Part shown: piece after piece, positions 8,175 through 15,741 of the stretch | Position numbering within the stretch: position 1 is the stretch's first letter | Layout of the letters: every line of letters starts with the position of its first letter | Source of the DNA: an uncultured Bacteroidales bacterium | Lineage (GTDB): Bacteria > Bacteroidota > Bacteroidia > Bacteroidales > F082 | NCBI GenBank assembly: GCA_900318465.1 | Contig: ONKQ01000034.1 | Coordinates: 1 to 47,744 of the forward strand | Length of the DNA: 47,744 nucleotides | Direction of reading: 5' to 3' | The notes under the pieces: generated by a model | What the model saw: only the letters and a program-made list of their open reading frames with translations | Told to the model about the DNA's origin: nothing | Database searches by the model: none | Program-made: the position numbers and the translations under genes

Positions 8175-8431
8175 GCGCAAGCAGCATGTTTCAGAAAGAA
8201 TTGGCCAAGATTCCTGCCGAGATGAAGAAGCAGGTAGACATGTCGTGGGCCATTGCCGACAAGATTGATTCGCTACTGAAAGCGAGAGGTTTGTCACAAA
8301 AGGAATTTGCTCACCTCATGGGCAAAACCGAACCAGAAGTGTCGCGATGGGTGGGAGGAACGCACAATTTCACCCTTCGCACATTGGCAAAAATCTCCAC
8401 GGTTTTGGGTGAAGATGTGATAAAGGTTTGA
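8171..8431 (+). CDS. XRE-family HTH antitoxin
   Basis: 86 residues. An XRE/Cro-type helix-turn-helix occupies ~28-80 (L-L-K-A-R-G-L-S-Q-K-E-F-A-H-L-M-G-K, P-E-V-S-R-W-V-G-G-T-H-N-F, L-R-T-L-A-K-I). It starts inside the toxin's stop region (4-bp overlap), so translation is probably coupled. Expected roles are neutralising the toxin and repressing the shared promoter. The copied 3' end of the TPR-HTH gene begins 18 bp downstream. Confidence 0.85.
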   Translation: MSASSMFQKELAKIPAEMKKQVDMSWAIADKIDSLLKARGLSQKEFAHLMGKTEPEVSRWVGGTHNFTLRTLAKISTVLGEDVIKV

Positions 8432-8448
8432 ACGCTAAAACATAGTAG

Positions 8449-8764
8449 AAAATACAGCTCCAACCTCAAAAACAAGGCCGATTTTGACCCGATTTCTGCG
8501 CTTTTGGACTGAGAAAAAACTGTACTTTTTATCGTAACTCATTGATTATCAAAATGAGTTGAAAAGAAAAATCTGTAGTTGGCCCAAATCTTGTTTTTTC
8601 GATGGTTTTTTGTTATAGTTTTGTGGTCGCTTCGCGTCATTGCGAAAGAAGTGATGCAATCCAATTCGCAAAATCCGTTCAATTCGCCGATAACGATAAA
8701 ACGGCGAATTAGGCGAATGAAGCGAATTACTTGGACTGCTTCGTTCCTCGCAGCGACGCAAAGC
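8449..8764. repeat. 316-bp direct repeat, copy 2 (orphan 3' end of regulator gene)
   Basis: Second copy of 5650-5965. The first ~63 bases are the final codons and stop of the TPR-HTH gene without the rest of the gene, so this is a copied fragment and not a working gene. The ~71-bp upstream block (8515-8586), a TAGTTTTG element (degenerate -7, ~8616) and palindromic copy 3 (8628-8766) follow. The 8432-8838 interval holds no other gene. Confidence 0.9.
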
Positions 8765-8766
8765 GG
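8628..8766. repeat. Palindromic REP/MITE-like element, copy 3
   Basis: Same outer arms and inner AATTCGCCG/CGGCGAATT stem-loop as the copy at 5830. It is followed directly by a GC-rich hairpin (8774-8840) that is also found after copy 4 at 17225, so the mobile or duplicated unit may extend to ~8844. Confidence 0.85.
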
Positions 8767-8773
8767 GAGAAAA

Positions 8774-8840
8774 GCAAAGCCTGCCCCTCTCAATTCCAAG
8801 CGTTTGGCGACACGCTGGGGTTGAGATGGGGTTGGTTTTT
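8774..8840 (+). terminator. Repeated terminator-like hairpin linked to the palindromic element
   Basis: CCCCTCTCAA (8784-8793) pairs with TTGAGATGGGG (8821-8831), with inner GCGTTTGGCGACACGC, then GGTTTTT. A near copy sits at 17348-17416. The T-run contains the complement of the stop codon of the RhuM remnant on the minus strand. Confidence 0.55.
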
Positions 8841-9349
8841 AGTCTTTTGTCCCTTCAATCTCCTTGATGTCGTCAAGCGGCAAGAGGTGTTTGGAGGCGA
8901 ACTTGTCGAAGTCGGATTGGAAAAGGCGGTCTTGGATGAACCCAGTTTTCCATACGTTTCTTGTCGATGACATAACCTCGTATGGTGAACTGCCGAAGCA
9001 CATAGGTACACCACTGCCTGAATTGCGTGGCTCTCAATGAATTGACACGATAACCCACAGAGATGATGGCGTCGAGATTGTAGAATTGGGTATTATAAGA
9101 CTTGCCGTCTTCAGCAGTATGTGCAAAAATTGCACATACTGAATCTTGGTTGAGTTCGTTGAGTTCAAAGATGTTTTTCAAGTGCTTGGTGATGACGCTT
9201 CTGTCCACGTCAAACAAGGCTGCCATCGCCTTTTGCGTACACCAAATGGTTTCGTCTTTGTAAACGACCTGGATGCCGTCTTCTTTTCCCTCTGCTTGGA
9301 AAATCAGAAACTCCGCCGTACTGTTCCTTATTTCGATTTGTTTGCTCAT
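8839..9349 (-). pseudogene. RhuM-family protein remnant with internal deletion and frameshift
   Basis: From the ATG at 9349 the first ~130 residues are a clean RhuM N-terminus: E-T-I-W-C-T-Q-K-A-M-A-A-L-F-D-V-D-R-S-V-I-T-K-H, Y-N-L-D-A-I-I-S-V-G-Y-R-V-N-S, G-Y-V-I-D-K-K-R-M-E-N. Intact RhuM proteins run to ~330 residues. Here M-E-N is followed within a few codons, in a shifted frame, by F-I-Q-D-R-L-F-Q-S-D-F-D-K-F ... I-K-E-I-E-G-T-K-D, the typical family C-terminus. About 180 central residues are therefore missing; the joint is near 8930-8950. Reading without the shift ends at 8873 with an unrelated tail. RhuM proteins are often near restriction or mobile loci; this copy is probably inactive. 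Confidence 0.8.
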
Positions 9350-9466
9350 GCCGATTTGTAATTTTATGCAAATATAGCGAATTGTCGGAAATCAGCAAAG
9401 AAATTCAGTTGGTTTTAGGATTAAAATCGGGCTATTTTGCCCCTTTTTTCCCTCCTAACTGCCAAC

Positions 9467-9537
9467 AAAAATCTGTACTTTTTTCTTGTAACTCGTTGAT
9501 TATCAAAATTAGTTGAAAAGAAAAATCTGTACTTGGC
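9467..9537 (+). promoter_or_regulatory. Upstream repeat block (~71 bp), copy 3
   Basis: Third occurrence of the AAAAATCTGTACTT-bounded block, here without the palindromic element. It ends 29-30 bases before a poly-T tract and the TAATTTTG at 9571, directly upstream of the beta-helix cargo gene. It supports a shared regulatory cassette for group I cargo genes. Confidence 0.6.
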
Positions 9538-9570
9538 CTTTGGGGTTGAAAAACTCCCTATTTTTTTATA

Positions 9571-9578
9571 TAATTTTG
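9571..9578 (+). promoter_or_regulatory. -7 promoter element of the beta-helix cargo gene
   Basis: TAATTTTG matches TAnnTTTG. Transcription would begin near 9585, which excludes starts at 9533 and 9584 and favours the ATG at 9620. Confidence 0.6.
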
Positions 9579-9619
9579 GAGGCATGAAACTAAATGTATC
9601 ATTAAAACTGTTTTATGCC

Positions 9620-11212
9620 ATGAAAAAAAGTTTGTTTTTTGCAATTTGGATGACGCTGCTGACGGCAACTTTGGCCGCGCAAAATGTCATCGAGGTTTCG
9701 GGCGAATACCAAGGCAATGTGCTTTGGGACGCCGACACCGTTAAACTTGTGGGTAATGTCGTCATTGAGCCTGATGCGGAAGGCACGGCGCGCCTCACCA
9801 TTGAGCGTGGGACTTGGGTGATTGCGGAAGGCTATTACCGCATCACCGTCCACAACGGCTCGTTTTATGCCTTGGGCGCGGACAAGGTTCTCGTCACCTT
9901 CACCGCCCGCGACACCACCGATTTCCATAATCCTACAGCGGAAACGGGGTGGCGAGGCATCCACCTGATTTCCGACCAAAGCAATTCCCAAGACAGCGTG
10001 ATGATGGAATTCTGTGAGGTCAAGTACGGAAAGATCATCACGGGCGCACCCGAAGGGGAAAGGTACGGCGCCGGCGTTGAGGTGAGAAACAAGAAATACT
10101 GCTACTTCGCCCATTGCCGTTTCTCGCAAAACCGCAATGATCACAATACTAGTTCGCCAAGCGGTAGCGGTGGAGGCGGAATGTATGTGCTCAACCCTGG
10201 GACAATCCTTGTAGAGCATTGCGTTTTCCACGACAATTATGCATGGTGGGGCGCAAGTGTTACGATGGGCGGCTTACGACATTTCACGGTGCGCAACTGC
10301 GAGTTTTACAACAACTCAGGACATTACGGCACTGCGCTCGATATGCACATTGGCGAATTGCCGCTGACGGCTTCGGGGCCACAGGTCTATAACAATTACA
10401 TCCACGGCAACCACGGCAGCACGGCCTATCTCGGTTGGGAAGGCGTGGGGCGTTTCCACGACAATATCATTGTCAACAATGATGGCTATTCGCCTGTGCT
10501 GGGTACCACGGCACCCAATTATTCCCATTATTATAACAACACGATTGCCAACAACCATAGCGAGGGACACATACACGGTTATGGCTCAGGGATTTGGACG
10601 AATGGGCAGCAGAAAATCTACAACAACATCTTTTGGGGCAACACGGGCGTTTGGTTCGAGCGAATGGACCCGACGCATCCCGACCCGACCGTTTTCAACA
10701 ATTGCAACGGCACGATTTCAGGCTCGGGAGATGTTTTTGGCGACCCCCAATTTGTCCGTCCGACCGAAGGTTTAGGCCCTGAATACGACCATTCAACCTT
10801 GGCTACTCATTGGGCATTGTTGGAAACCTCGCCTTGCGTCAATGCGGGGACAACCGACATGAACCAATATTATCCTGACACCGATTTCACGGGCAGTCCG
10901 CGTGTGGTTGACGAGCGTATTGACCTCGGAGCCATCGAGTTTCCCATCCCGAATGGAGTGGAGGAAACCGCAGCCCAAAGTTGTTTCTATCCCAATCCGG
11001 GCAAGGATGTGCTCAACATTGAGGTTCGCGATGCAGCGGATAGGGTGGAGGTGTACGACCTCACCGGACGCAAAGTTTTTGAAAATAAAATATTTGGAAA
11101 TCAAATTGCTATCAATACTGAGGTTTGGCCTTCGGGAATGTATTTCTGGAAAATCTACTCAACGAGCGGCTCAACGGCTCTCACTGAGACTGGAAAATGG
11201 ATAAAAGAATAA
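9620..11212 (+). CDS. Secreted right-handed parallel beta-helix protein with T9SS domain
   Basis: 530 residues from the ATG at 9620, which gives a normal signal peptide (M-K-K-S-L-F-F-A-I-W-M-T-L-L-T-A, cleaved near L-A-A-Q); the frame is open to 9533. Residues ~60-410 show irregular repeats with stacked Asn and short sheets (C-E-V-K-Y, Y-F-A-H-C-R-F-S-Q-N, V-E-H-C-V-F-H-D-N, V-R-N-C-E-F-Y-N-N-S-G, Y-N-N-Y-I-H-G-N), the pattern of pectate-lyase-like parallel beta-helices. N-A-G-T-T-D ... D-F-T-G-S-P-R and I-D-L-G-A-I-E are typical closing motifs of such secreted proteins. The CTD starts at F-Y-P-N-P-G-K-D-V-L-N and ends E-T-G-K-W-I-K-E. Carbohydrate binding or cleavage is possible; no specific catalytic set can be assigned. 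Confidence 0.88.
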   Translation: MKKSLFFAIWMTLLTATLAAQNVIEVSGEYQGNVLWDADTVKLVGNVVIEPDAEGTARLTIERGTWVIAEGYYRITVHNGSFYALGADKVLVTFTARDTTDFHNPTAETGWRGIHLISDQSNSQDSVMMEFCEVKYGKIITGAPEGERYGAGVEVRNKKYCYFAHCRFSQNRNDHNTSSPSGSGGGGMYVLNPGTILVEHCVFHDNYAWWGASVTMGGLRHFTVRNCEFYNNSGHYGTALDMHIGELPLTASGPQVYNNYIHGNHGSTAYLGWEGVGRFHDNIIVNNDGYSPVLGTTAPNYSHYYNNTIANNHSEGHIHGYGSGIWTNGQQKIYNNIFWGNTGVWFERMDPTHPDPTVFNNCNGTISGSGDVFGDPQFVRPTEGLGPEYDHSTLATHWALLETSPCVNAGTTDMNQYYPDTDFTGSPRVVDERIDLGAIEFPIPNGVEETAAQSCFYPNPGKDVLNIEVRDAADRVEVYDLTGRKVFENKIFGNQIAINTEVWPSGMYFWKIYSTSGSTALTETGKWIKE

Positions 11213-11218
11213 AAAATT

Positions 11219-11300
11219 CGCAAAATTCGTAAAATTCGCCGACTGCAATAAAACGGCGAATTAGACGAATTAAACGAATTGTAGTGACGCAAAGCGAAGA
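11219..11300. repeat. Degenerate palindromic element (copy 6)
   Basis: Keeps the inner AATTCGCCG ... CGGCGAATT stem, the GACGAATT/AACGAATT repeats and the right end GTGACGCAAAGCG, but lacks the outer left arm. It fills most of the spacer between the beta-helix gene and the C10 protease. Confidence 0.65.
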
Positions 11301-11335
11301 ATAACAAACAGAAAACCAATTAAAAACAAGTTAAA

Positions 11336-13915
11336 ATGAAAAACAACAGATTTTACAGTTTGCTCGCCGTTCTGCTGATGGCTTCGATGCCGCTGATTGG
11401 TGGAACGGTCGGCGTGGAACGCGCCAAGGCCTTGGGCGCGAAGTTTGTCGAGGCCAACTTCAAGAATGACACGCAGTTGGAATGGGTCTATACCGGCGTT
11501 TCCGAAAAAGGCCATCCAGCGTTTTATGCCTTCAACGGCACTTCGGGCGGTTTCGTCATCATCTCGGCCAGCGACCTCACCAGCCCCATCCTCGGCTATG
11601 CCGAAACAGGCAATTTCAACACGGAAAACATCCCTGACGGATTGTCCTATTTCCTCAATGGCTATGGCCAATCCGTTGATTTTGCGGAAGAAAATCTGAA
11701 AAAAGCCGATTTTGTGATTGCCCAAGAATGGGAAAACCTTGAACGCAGCGGCAAAACCCAAACCTTGAAATCGGTGGTCGTCCAGCCCTTGATTGCCACA
11801 CATTGGGACCAAGACTGTTATTATAACGCATTTTGCCCAAAAGACGAGGCGGGACCTTGCGGCAATGCCTACGCAGGATGTGTGGCCACCTCAATGGCAC
11901 AGGTGATGAAGTATTGGAACCATCCGCAGCAAGGCACAGGCTCGCACTCCTACAACAGTTACCTTTACGGCACCCAATATGCTGATTTCGGCGCGACCAC
12001 TTACCACTGGGACGAAATGCCGGAGTCGCTAAATGATGACAATCAATATGTTTCGCTTCTCATGTATCATTGCGGCGTGAGCGTCGACATGAACTATGGC
12101 AGCATGGCCAGTGGCGCCTTGCACCAAAGCATCCCACCGGCGATGAGTTCCTATTTCGGCTATGGCACTTCGCACAATCTGTTTAGGGACGATTATCCCT
12201 ACGATGAATGGGTGGCCATGATGCGTGATGTCTTGGATATGGGCATTCCGATTTTGTATGCAGGTACCGATGGAGGAAGCCAGGGTCATTCGTTCATCTG
12301 CGACGGCTACGACGACAACGGCCTGTTTCACATCAATTGGAGTTGGGGTGGCGAACTCGATGGCTGGTTCAGCATCGACAACCTGCAAACCTACAACCAG
12401 TCATGGAACCTTGTACAAAAGATGATTGCCGATGCTGTTCCTTCTGGCGTCTACAACGCTATGCCCAAGGCACCGACCAACTTGAGCGTACAGCCGCTTT
12501 CAGACGATTCCTATACCTGCACCGTGCATTGGAACAATCCAATAAAGTCGTTGAACAACAGTAACTTGACCCATATCGACCAAATCGTAGTCAAACGTGA
12601 CGGAAGGGTTGTTTATACCGAAGACAATGTCACCCCGGGCGCGGCAATGGAAATCACGGATGAGGTGCCGTTTTATGGCTTGCACGATTATCAGGTTTAT
12701 GCAGTGAACAACGGTTTGCATGGCCAGATTGCCACAGAAAGCGGGGTGCGCTTCGGGCCTTCCTGTTCGTGGACCATCGCGGCAGGCACCACCTTCTTCA
12801 ACGGATGGCAGGGCGCTTCCATTCAGGTAATCAACAATGCCTCGCAAGTGGTGGAAGCAGTCACGGCACACTCAAGCAGCGAGACGATTTCCGTTGAGGT
12901 GCCTTTGGGCCATGTTGCTTTCGCTTGGGTCAAAGGAAACAGCACGGTTAGCGATGTGAGTTTTGTCATCAGAGATGCTGACAATCAGGTGGTTTATTCC
13001 TATTCAGGCACTTTGGAAGGCATCGACGAAGGCGTTTTCCTGCAAATGAACAACAGTTGCGGCAATGGCACAGATTGCGGTGCGCCCACCGATTTGTATG
13101 CTTTTGCCGAGGAAGATCGTGTGGTGTTGGCTTGGACTTCCTATGATGAGTATGCAGATTATAATGTGTATCGTGACGGGCAACTGATTCAGACGGTGAG
13201 AGACAACGAGGCTGCTTTTGCCGATGAATCAGCGACGCATGGCGGGCATTGCTACTTTGTGACCGCTTTTTGCACATCGGGCGAAAGCGACCCGACCAAC
13301 GAGGCTTGTGCGACCATTGGCGACGACTGCCAGCCAGCCACCAACCTTTGGTATGAGATGACCAACAATAACAAGGTGAAACTCACTTGGGGAACGCCCC
13401 AACCCAATGACGGCCTTTCGGGGTTCTACATCTACCGCACCAAGGAAACGGATATGAACTGGCAGCAAATCAAGACATTGGGAGCCAATTACACGTCCTA
13501 TACCGACAACACCTCAATGGAGGATGAAACCGCTTATCTTTACAAGGTGGTGGCCTATTACCAATCCATCGACTGCTATTCCGCCCCGGCACGCTCGAAG
13601 TACAACGAGTTTGAGTATTTCGTGCGGGTGTATTGGTCTGTCAATGGGGTGGGAGAGGCCGAATCGGTTTGCACAGAGGTGTTTCCTGTGCCAGGCACCG
13701 ACCGCTTGAACATCCGCACGGCCTTGCAAAATGCCCGTGTGGAAATCTATGACTTGACCGGGAATCTGGTTTGCAAGAAAGAGATTACGGAGAATGTCAC
13801 TTCCATAAATGCTGAAAGTTGGCCTTCGGGGGCTTATGTTTGGAAGGTTTATACAACGGGCGTTTCAACAGGCTCAACGACCCTTGTGGAATCGGGGAGG
13901 TGGATTAAGGAATAG
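11336..13915 (+). CDS. C10 (streptopain-like) cysteine protease with T9SS sorting domain
   Basis: 859 residues. The signal peptide (M-K-N-N-R-F-Y-S-L-L-A-V-L-L-M-A) is of the group I type. Residues ~24-130 match the I69/Spi-type prodomain (V-E-R-A-K-A-L-G-A-K-F, A-F-N-G-T-S-G-G-F-V-I-I-S-A). The C10 domain spans ~150-375: nucleophile Cys182 in A-G-C-V-A-T-S-M-A-Q-V-M-K-Y-W and catalytic His318 in G-H-S-F-I-C-D-G-Y, with the N-W-S-W-G-G segment following. Two to three Fn3-like modules and a G-W-Q-G-x-S-I-Q beta module follow. The CTD ends G-R-W-I-K-E. Family members (streptopain, P. gingivalis PrtT, interpain) are secreted zymogens degrading host or dietary protein. It is the only C10 gene here with group I ends, so its ends and body may have different histories. 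Confidence 0.93.
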   Translation: MKNNRFYSLLAVLLMASMPLIGGTVGVERAKALGAKFVEANFKNDTQLEWVYTGVSEKGHPAFYAFNGTSGGFVIISASDLTSPILGYAETGNFNTENIPDGLSYFLNGYGQSVDFAEENLKKADFVIAQEWENLERSGKTQTLKSVVVQPLIATHWDQDCYYNAFCPKDEAGPCGNAYAGCVATSMAQVMKYWNHPQQGTGSHSYNSYLYGTQYADFGATTYHWDEMPESLNDDNQYVSLLMYHCGVSVDMNYGSMASGALHQSIPPAMSSYFGYGTSHNLFRDDYPYDEWVAMMRDVLDMGIPILYAGTDGGSQGHSFICDGYDDNGLFHINWSWGGELDGWFSIDNLQTYNQSWNLVQKMIADAVPSGVYNAMPKAPTNLSVQPLSDDSYTCTVHWNNPIKSLNNSNLTHIDQIVVKRDGRVVYTEDNVTPGAAMEITDEVPFYGLHDYQVYAVNNGLHGQIATESGVRFGPSCSWTIAAGTTFFNGWQGASIQVINNASQVVEAVTAHSSSETISVEVPLGHVAFAWVKGNSTVSDVSFVIRDADNQVVYSYSGTLEGIDEGVFLQMNNSCGNGTDCGAPTDLYAFAEEDRVVLAWTSYDEYADYNVYRDGQLIQTVRDNEAAFADESATHGGHCYFVTAFCTSGESDPTNEACATIGDDCQPATNLWYEMTNNNKVKLTWGTPQPNDGLSGFYIYRTKETDMNWQQIKTLGANYTSYTDNTSMEDETAYLYKVVAYYQSIDCYSAPARSKYNEFEYFVRVYWSVNGVGEAESVCTEVFPVPGTDRLNIRTALQNARVEIYDLTGNLVCKKEITENVTSINAESWPSGAYVWKVYTTGVSTGSTTLVESGRWIKE

Positions 13916-13947
13916 AAGATAATTATCCATATTATCGGAAAAAAGCC

Positions 13948-13956
13948 TAACTTTGC
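13948..13956 (+). promoter_or_regulatory. -7 promoter element in the 13.9-14.3 kb spacer
   Basis: TAACTTTGC matches TAnnTTTGC, 21 bases before the small ORF at 13978 and ~340 bases before cargo gene 14299. It may drive either or both. Confidence 0.55.
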
Positions 13957-13977
13957 CAGCAAAAGTAAAACATTGGA

Positions 13978-14157
13978 ATGGAAAAAAAGAACACAAACGA
14001 GAGCCGTTCAATAACGACATTCAAGGGAGACTTCGAGGCAATTTACGGCATCATTGGATTGAATTGGCACAAATACAAACCAAGTCAATTGTGCCGTTCG
14101 AAACGGCACAAATTCCGAAAGTCCTGTTCTGTACAGGATAGGGCAACCATCAAATAG
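13978..14157 (+). CDS. Small hypothetical ORF, possibly a gene remnant
   Basis: 59 residues from ATG to TAG, starting M-E-K-K-N-T-N-E-S-R-S-I-T-T-F-K-G-D-F, Lys/Arg-rich in its C-terminal half (S-K-R-H-K-F-R-K-S). A good -7 element sits just upstream. No family recognised. The second half is built over a hairpin (14084-14112), so the reading frame may be incidental. This 382-bp spacer (13916-14298) holds nothing else convincing; the rest (14158-14298) is featureless. Confidence 0.3.
   Translation: MEKKNTNESRSITTFKGDFEAIYGIIGLNWHKYKPSQLCRSKRHKFRKSCSVQDRATIK
14084..14112. repeat. Short perfect inverted repeat in spacer
   Basis: TTGTGCCGTT and AACGGCACAA flank a 3-base CGA loop, with AATT extending both sides (one extra A on the right). 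A third partial arm (AATTGGCACAA) lies ~25 bases upstream, allowing alternative pairing. No T-run follows, so it is not a standard terminator; it could be a protein-binding palindrome or an element remnant. Confidence 0.6.
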
Positions 14158-14298
14158 TGCTAAATCGTTGTCGCACAAATGAGGAGAGGCTGTTTTTATA
14201 ATGCAGGTGGGAGGCGTGATACAGCGCAGCTTGGTGGAGTTCTGCAAATTATTGGATAACGGTGGAAAAAAGAACGAATGAAAAAACACAAATAGCCT

Positions 14299-15741
14299 AT
14301 GAAAAACATTAGACTTTATACCCTGCTTGTGCTCTTGCTGATGGCGGGAGTAATGCAGGCACAAACGGCAGATGATTTCTGGATTGAAGTCAACACAAAC
14401 GGGGACTGGTTCCATCATCCCGTCGGGCGCAGTATCGACACTGTTTATGTGGCATCAATGCACGGTGTCTATCGAAGTGTAGACACATGTCAGACTTGGC
14501 AGTGTGTGGGGTTTGAGAACCAATCTGTTGATTTTCTATATCTTTCCGAAGACGACGAGTTGTATGCTTCCATTAATAGTACATCCCCTTTATATAAATG
14601 GGATGGATATTCATGGAACCCGTTGGGATATGCTTCCTTTTCGGCACCTCGATCATTCATTAAGGCATCTGACGGTATGCTTTATGTTGGCGACTTTAGA
14701 GGTATAAGTATGTCGGTTGACGGTGGTGATACTTGGTGGCAATCGTGGGACAATCCCCATGAAAGAGTGACCGACGTTAATGGTTTTGTTGAACTTGACG
14801 ATGGAACCCTTTTCGCATGTTTGACTAATTCTAGCGATTATCATATAGGTGTTATCCGTTCAATAGACCATGGGCTTTCTTGGGAGTCGGTTGGTTTGGA
14901 TGAGAACTATTTGATTTCTTTCGCAAAAAGTCCTGACGGAACTGTTTATGCAGGATGTGATGGATATAATAACGATGAAGATGTCGGCGTGTTCAGGACA
15001 GAGGATAATGGGGAGACTTGGGAAATGCTGAATGGTGGTTTTCGTGTCAATTCCATTGTAATTGATGACAATGACAATGTTTACATTGCCCATATCGACT
15101 TTCAAGGATTGTATCGTTCTAATGACGGTGGCTATAATTACGAAAACATCAGTTCCGGCATGGATTATATTCAGACAGGCCTAGCATTATTGCCCGATGG
15201 CTACATGCTATCATACGAGTATAACGGCTCTGTCTTCTTTGGAAAGATGTTTGTCAGCCGTGAGTCTGTTTACACGCCTTTTGAACTTGATGTGATAGCA
15301 GAGCCAAGTGGTGGTGGCGAGGCAATCGGTTCAGGGACATACCTTTTCGGTGAAAGAGCACATCTGATGGCCACGGCAAATGAGAACTACCAGTTTGTCG
15401 GCTGGACTAACCAAGACGGCGACACCATTTCAACAAATCCTGAATATGCCCACATGGTTGCGAGAGGTGGACAGATTACGGCGCATTTCGTTAGCATTGA
15501 AGCTGTGGATGAAACGGAAGAAACCGCTTTGATACTTTGGCCTAATCCAGCATCTCAAACGGTTTACATTGAGGGGGTTGAAGCCAAAGAAGTGCAGGTT
15601 TACAATGCGCATGGGCAGGTGGTGAAGATTGTGCGCGATACGAATGAAATCAATGTTTCAGTCTTGCCGCAAGGCGTTTATATGCTGCGCATTACTGATG
15701 CAGAAGGGATAGTTTGCACGAATAAAATCACGATACAATGA
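14299..15741 (+). CDS. Secreted Asp-box (BNR-like) repeat protein with InlB-type repeat and T9SS domain
   Basis: 480 residues. Signal peptide M-K-N-I-R-L-Y-T-L-L-V-L-L-L-M-A-G (group I type). Residues ~50-330 contain several Asp-box motifs (S-V-D-G-G-D-T-W, S-I-D-H-G-L-S-W, T-E-D-N-G-E-T-W, S-N-D-G-G-Y-N-Y), typical of six/seven-bladed propellers. They are structural, and sialidase catalytic residues were not identified. Residues ~334-396 are a divergent InlB B-repeat (Y-L-F-G-E-R-A-H-L, F-V-G-W-T, I-T-A-H-F). The CTD (L-W-P-N-P-A-S-Q-T-V ... T-N-K-I-T-I-Q) is a different subtype from the G-K-W-I-K-E group. Its TGA overlaps the next ATG by 4 bp, indicating translational coupling. Confidence 0.87.
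   Translation: MKNIRLYTLLVLLLMAGVMQAQTADDFWIEVNTNGDWFHHPVGRSIDTVYVASMHGVYRSVDTCQTWQCVGFENQSVDFLYLSEDDELYASINSTSPLYKWDGYSWNPLGYASFSAPRSFIKASDGMLYVGDFRGISMSVDGGDTWWQSWDNPHERVTDVNGFVELDDGTLFACLTNSSDYHIGVIRSIDHGLSWESVGLDENYLISFAKSPDGTVYAGCDGYNNDEDVGVFRTEDNGETWEMLNGGFRVNSIVIDDNDNVYIAHIDFQGLYRSNDGGYNYENISSGMDYIQTGLALLPDGYMLSYEYNGSVFFGKMFVSRESVYTPFELDVIAEPSGGGEAIGSGTYLFGERAHLMATANENYQFVGWTNQDGDTISTNPEYAHMVARGGQITAHFVSIEAVDETEETALILWPNPASQTVYIEGVEAKEVQVYNAHGQVVKIVRDTNEINVSVLPQGVYMLRITDAEGIVCTNKITIQ

Noticed and set aside
8539-8824. ORFs of 70-86 residues on both strands inside the repeat region
   Set aside because: They are translations of the palindromic element and recur at 5751-6085 only because the DNA is duplicated.
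14299-15741. Sialidase assignment based on Asp-boxes
   Set aside because: Asp-box motifs are structural and occur in many propellers; the catalytic Arg triad and Tyr/Glu could not be identified.
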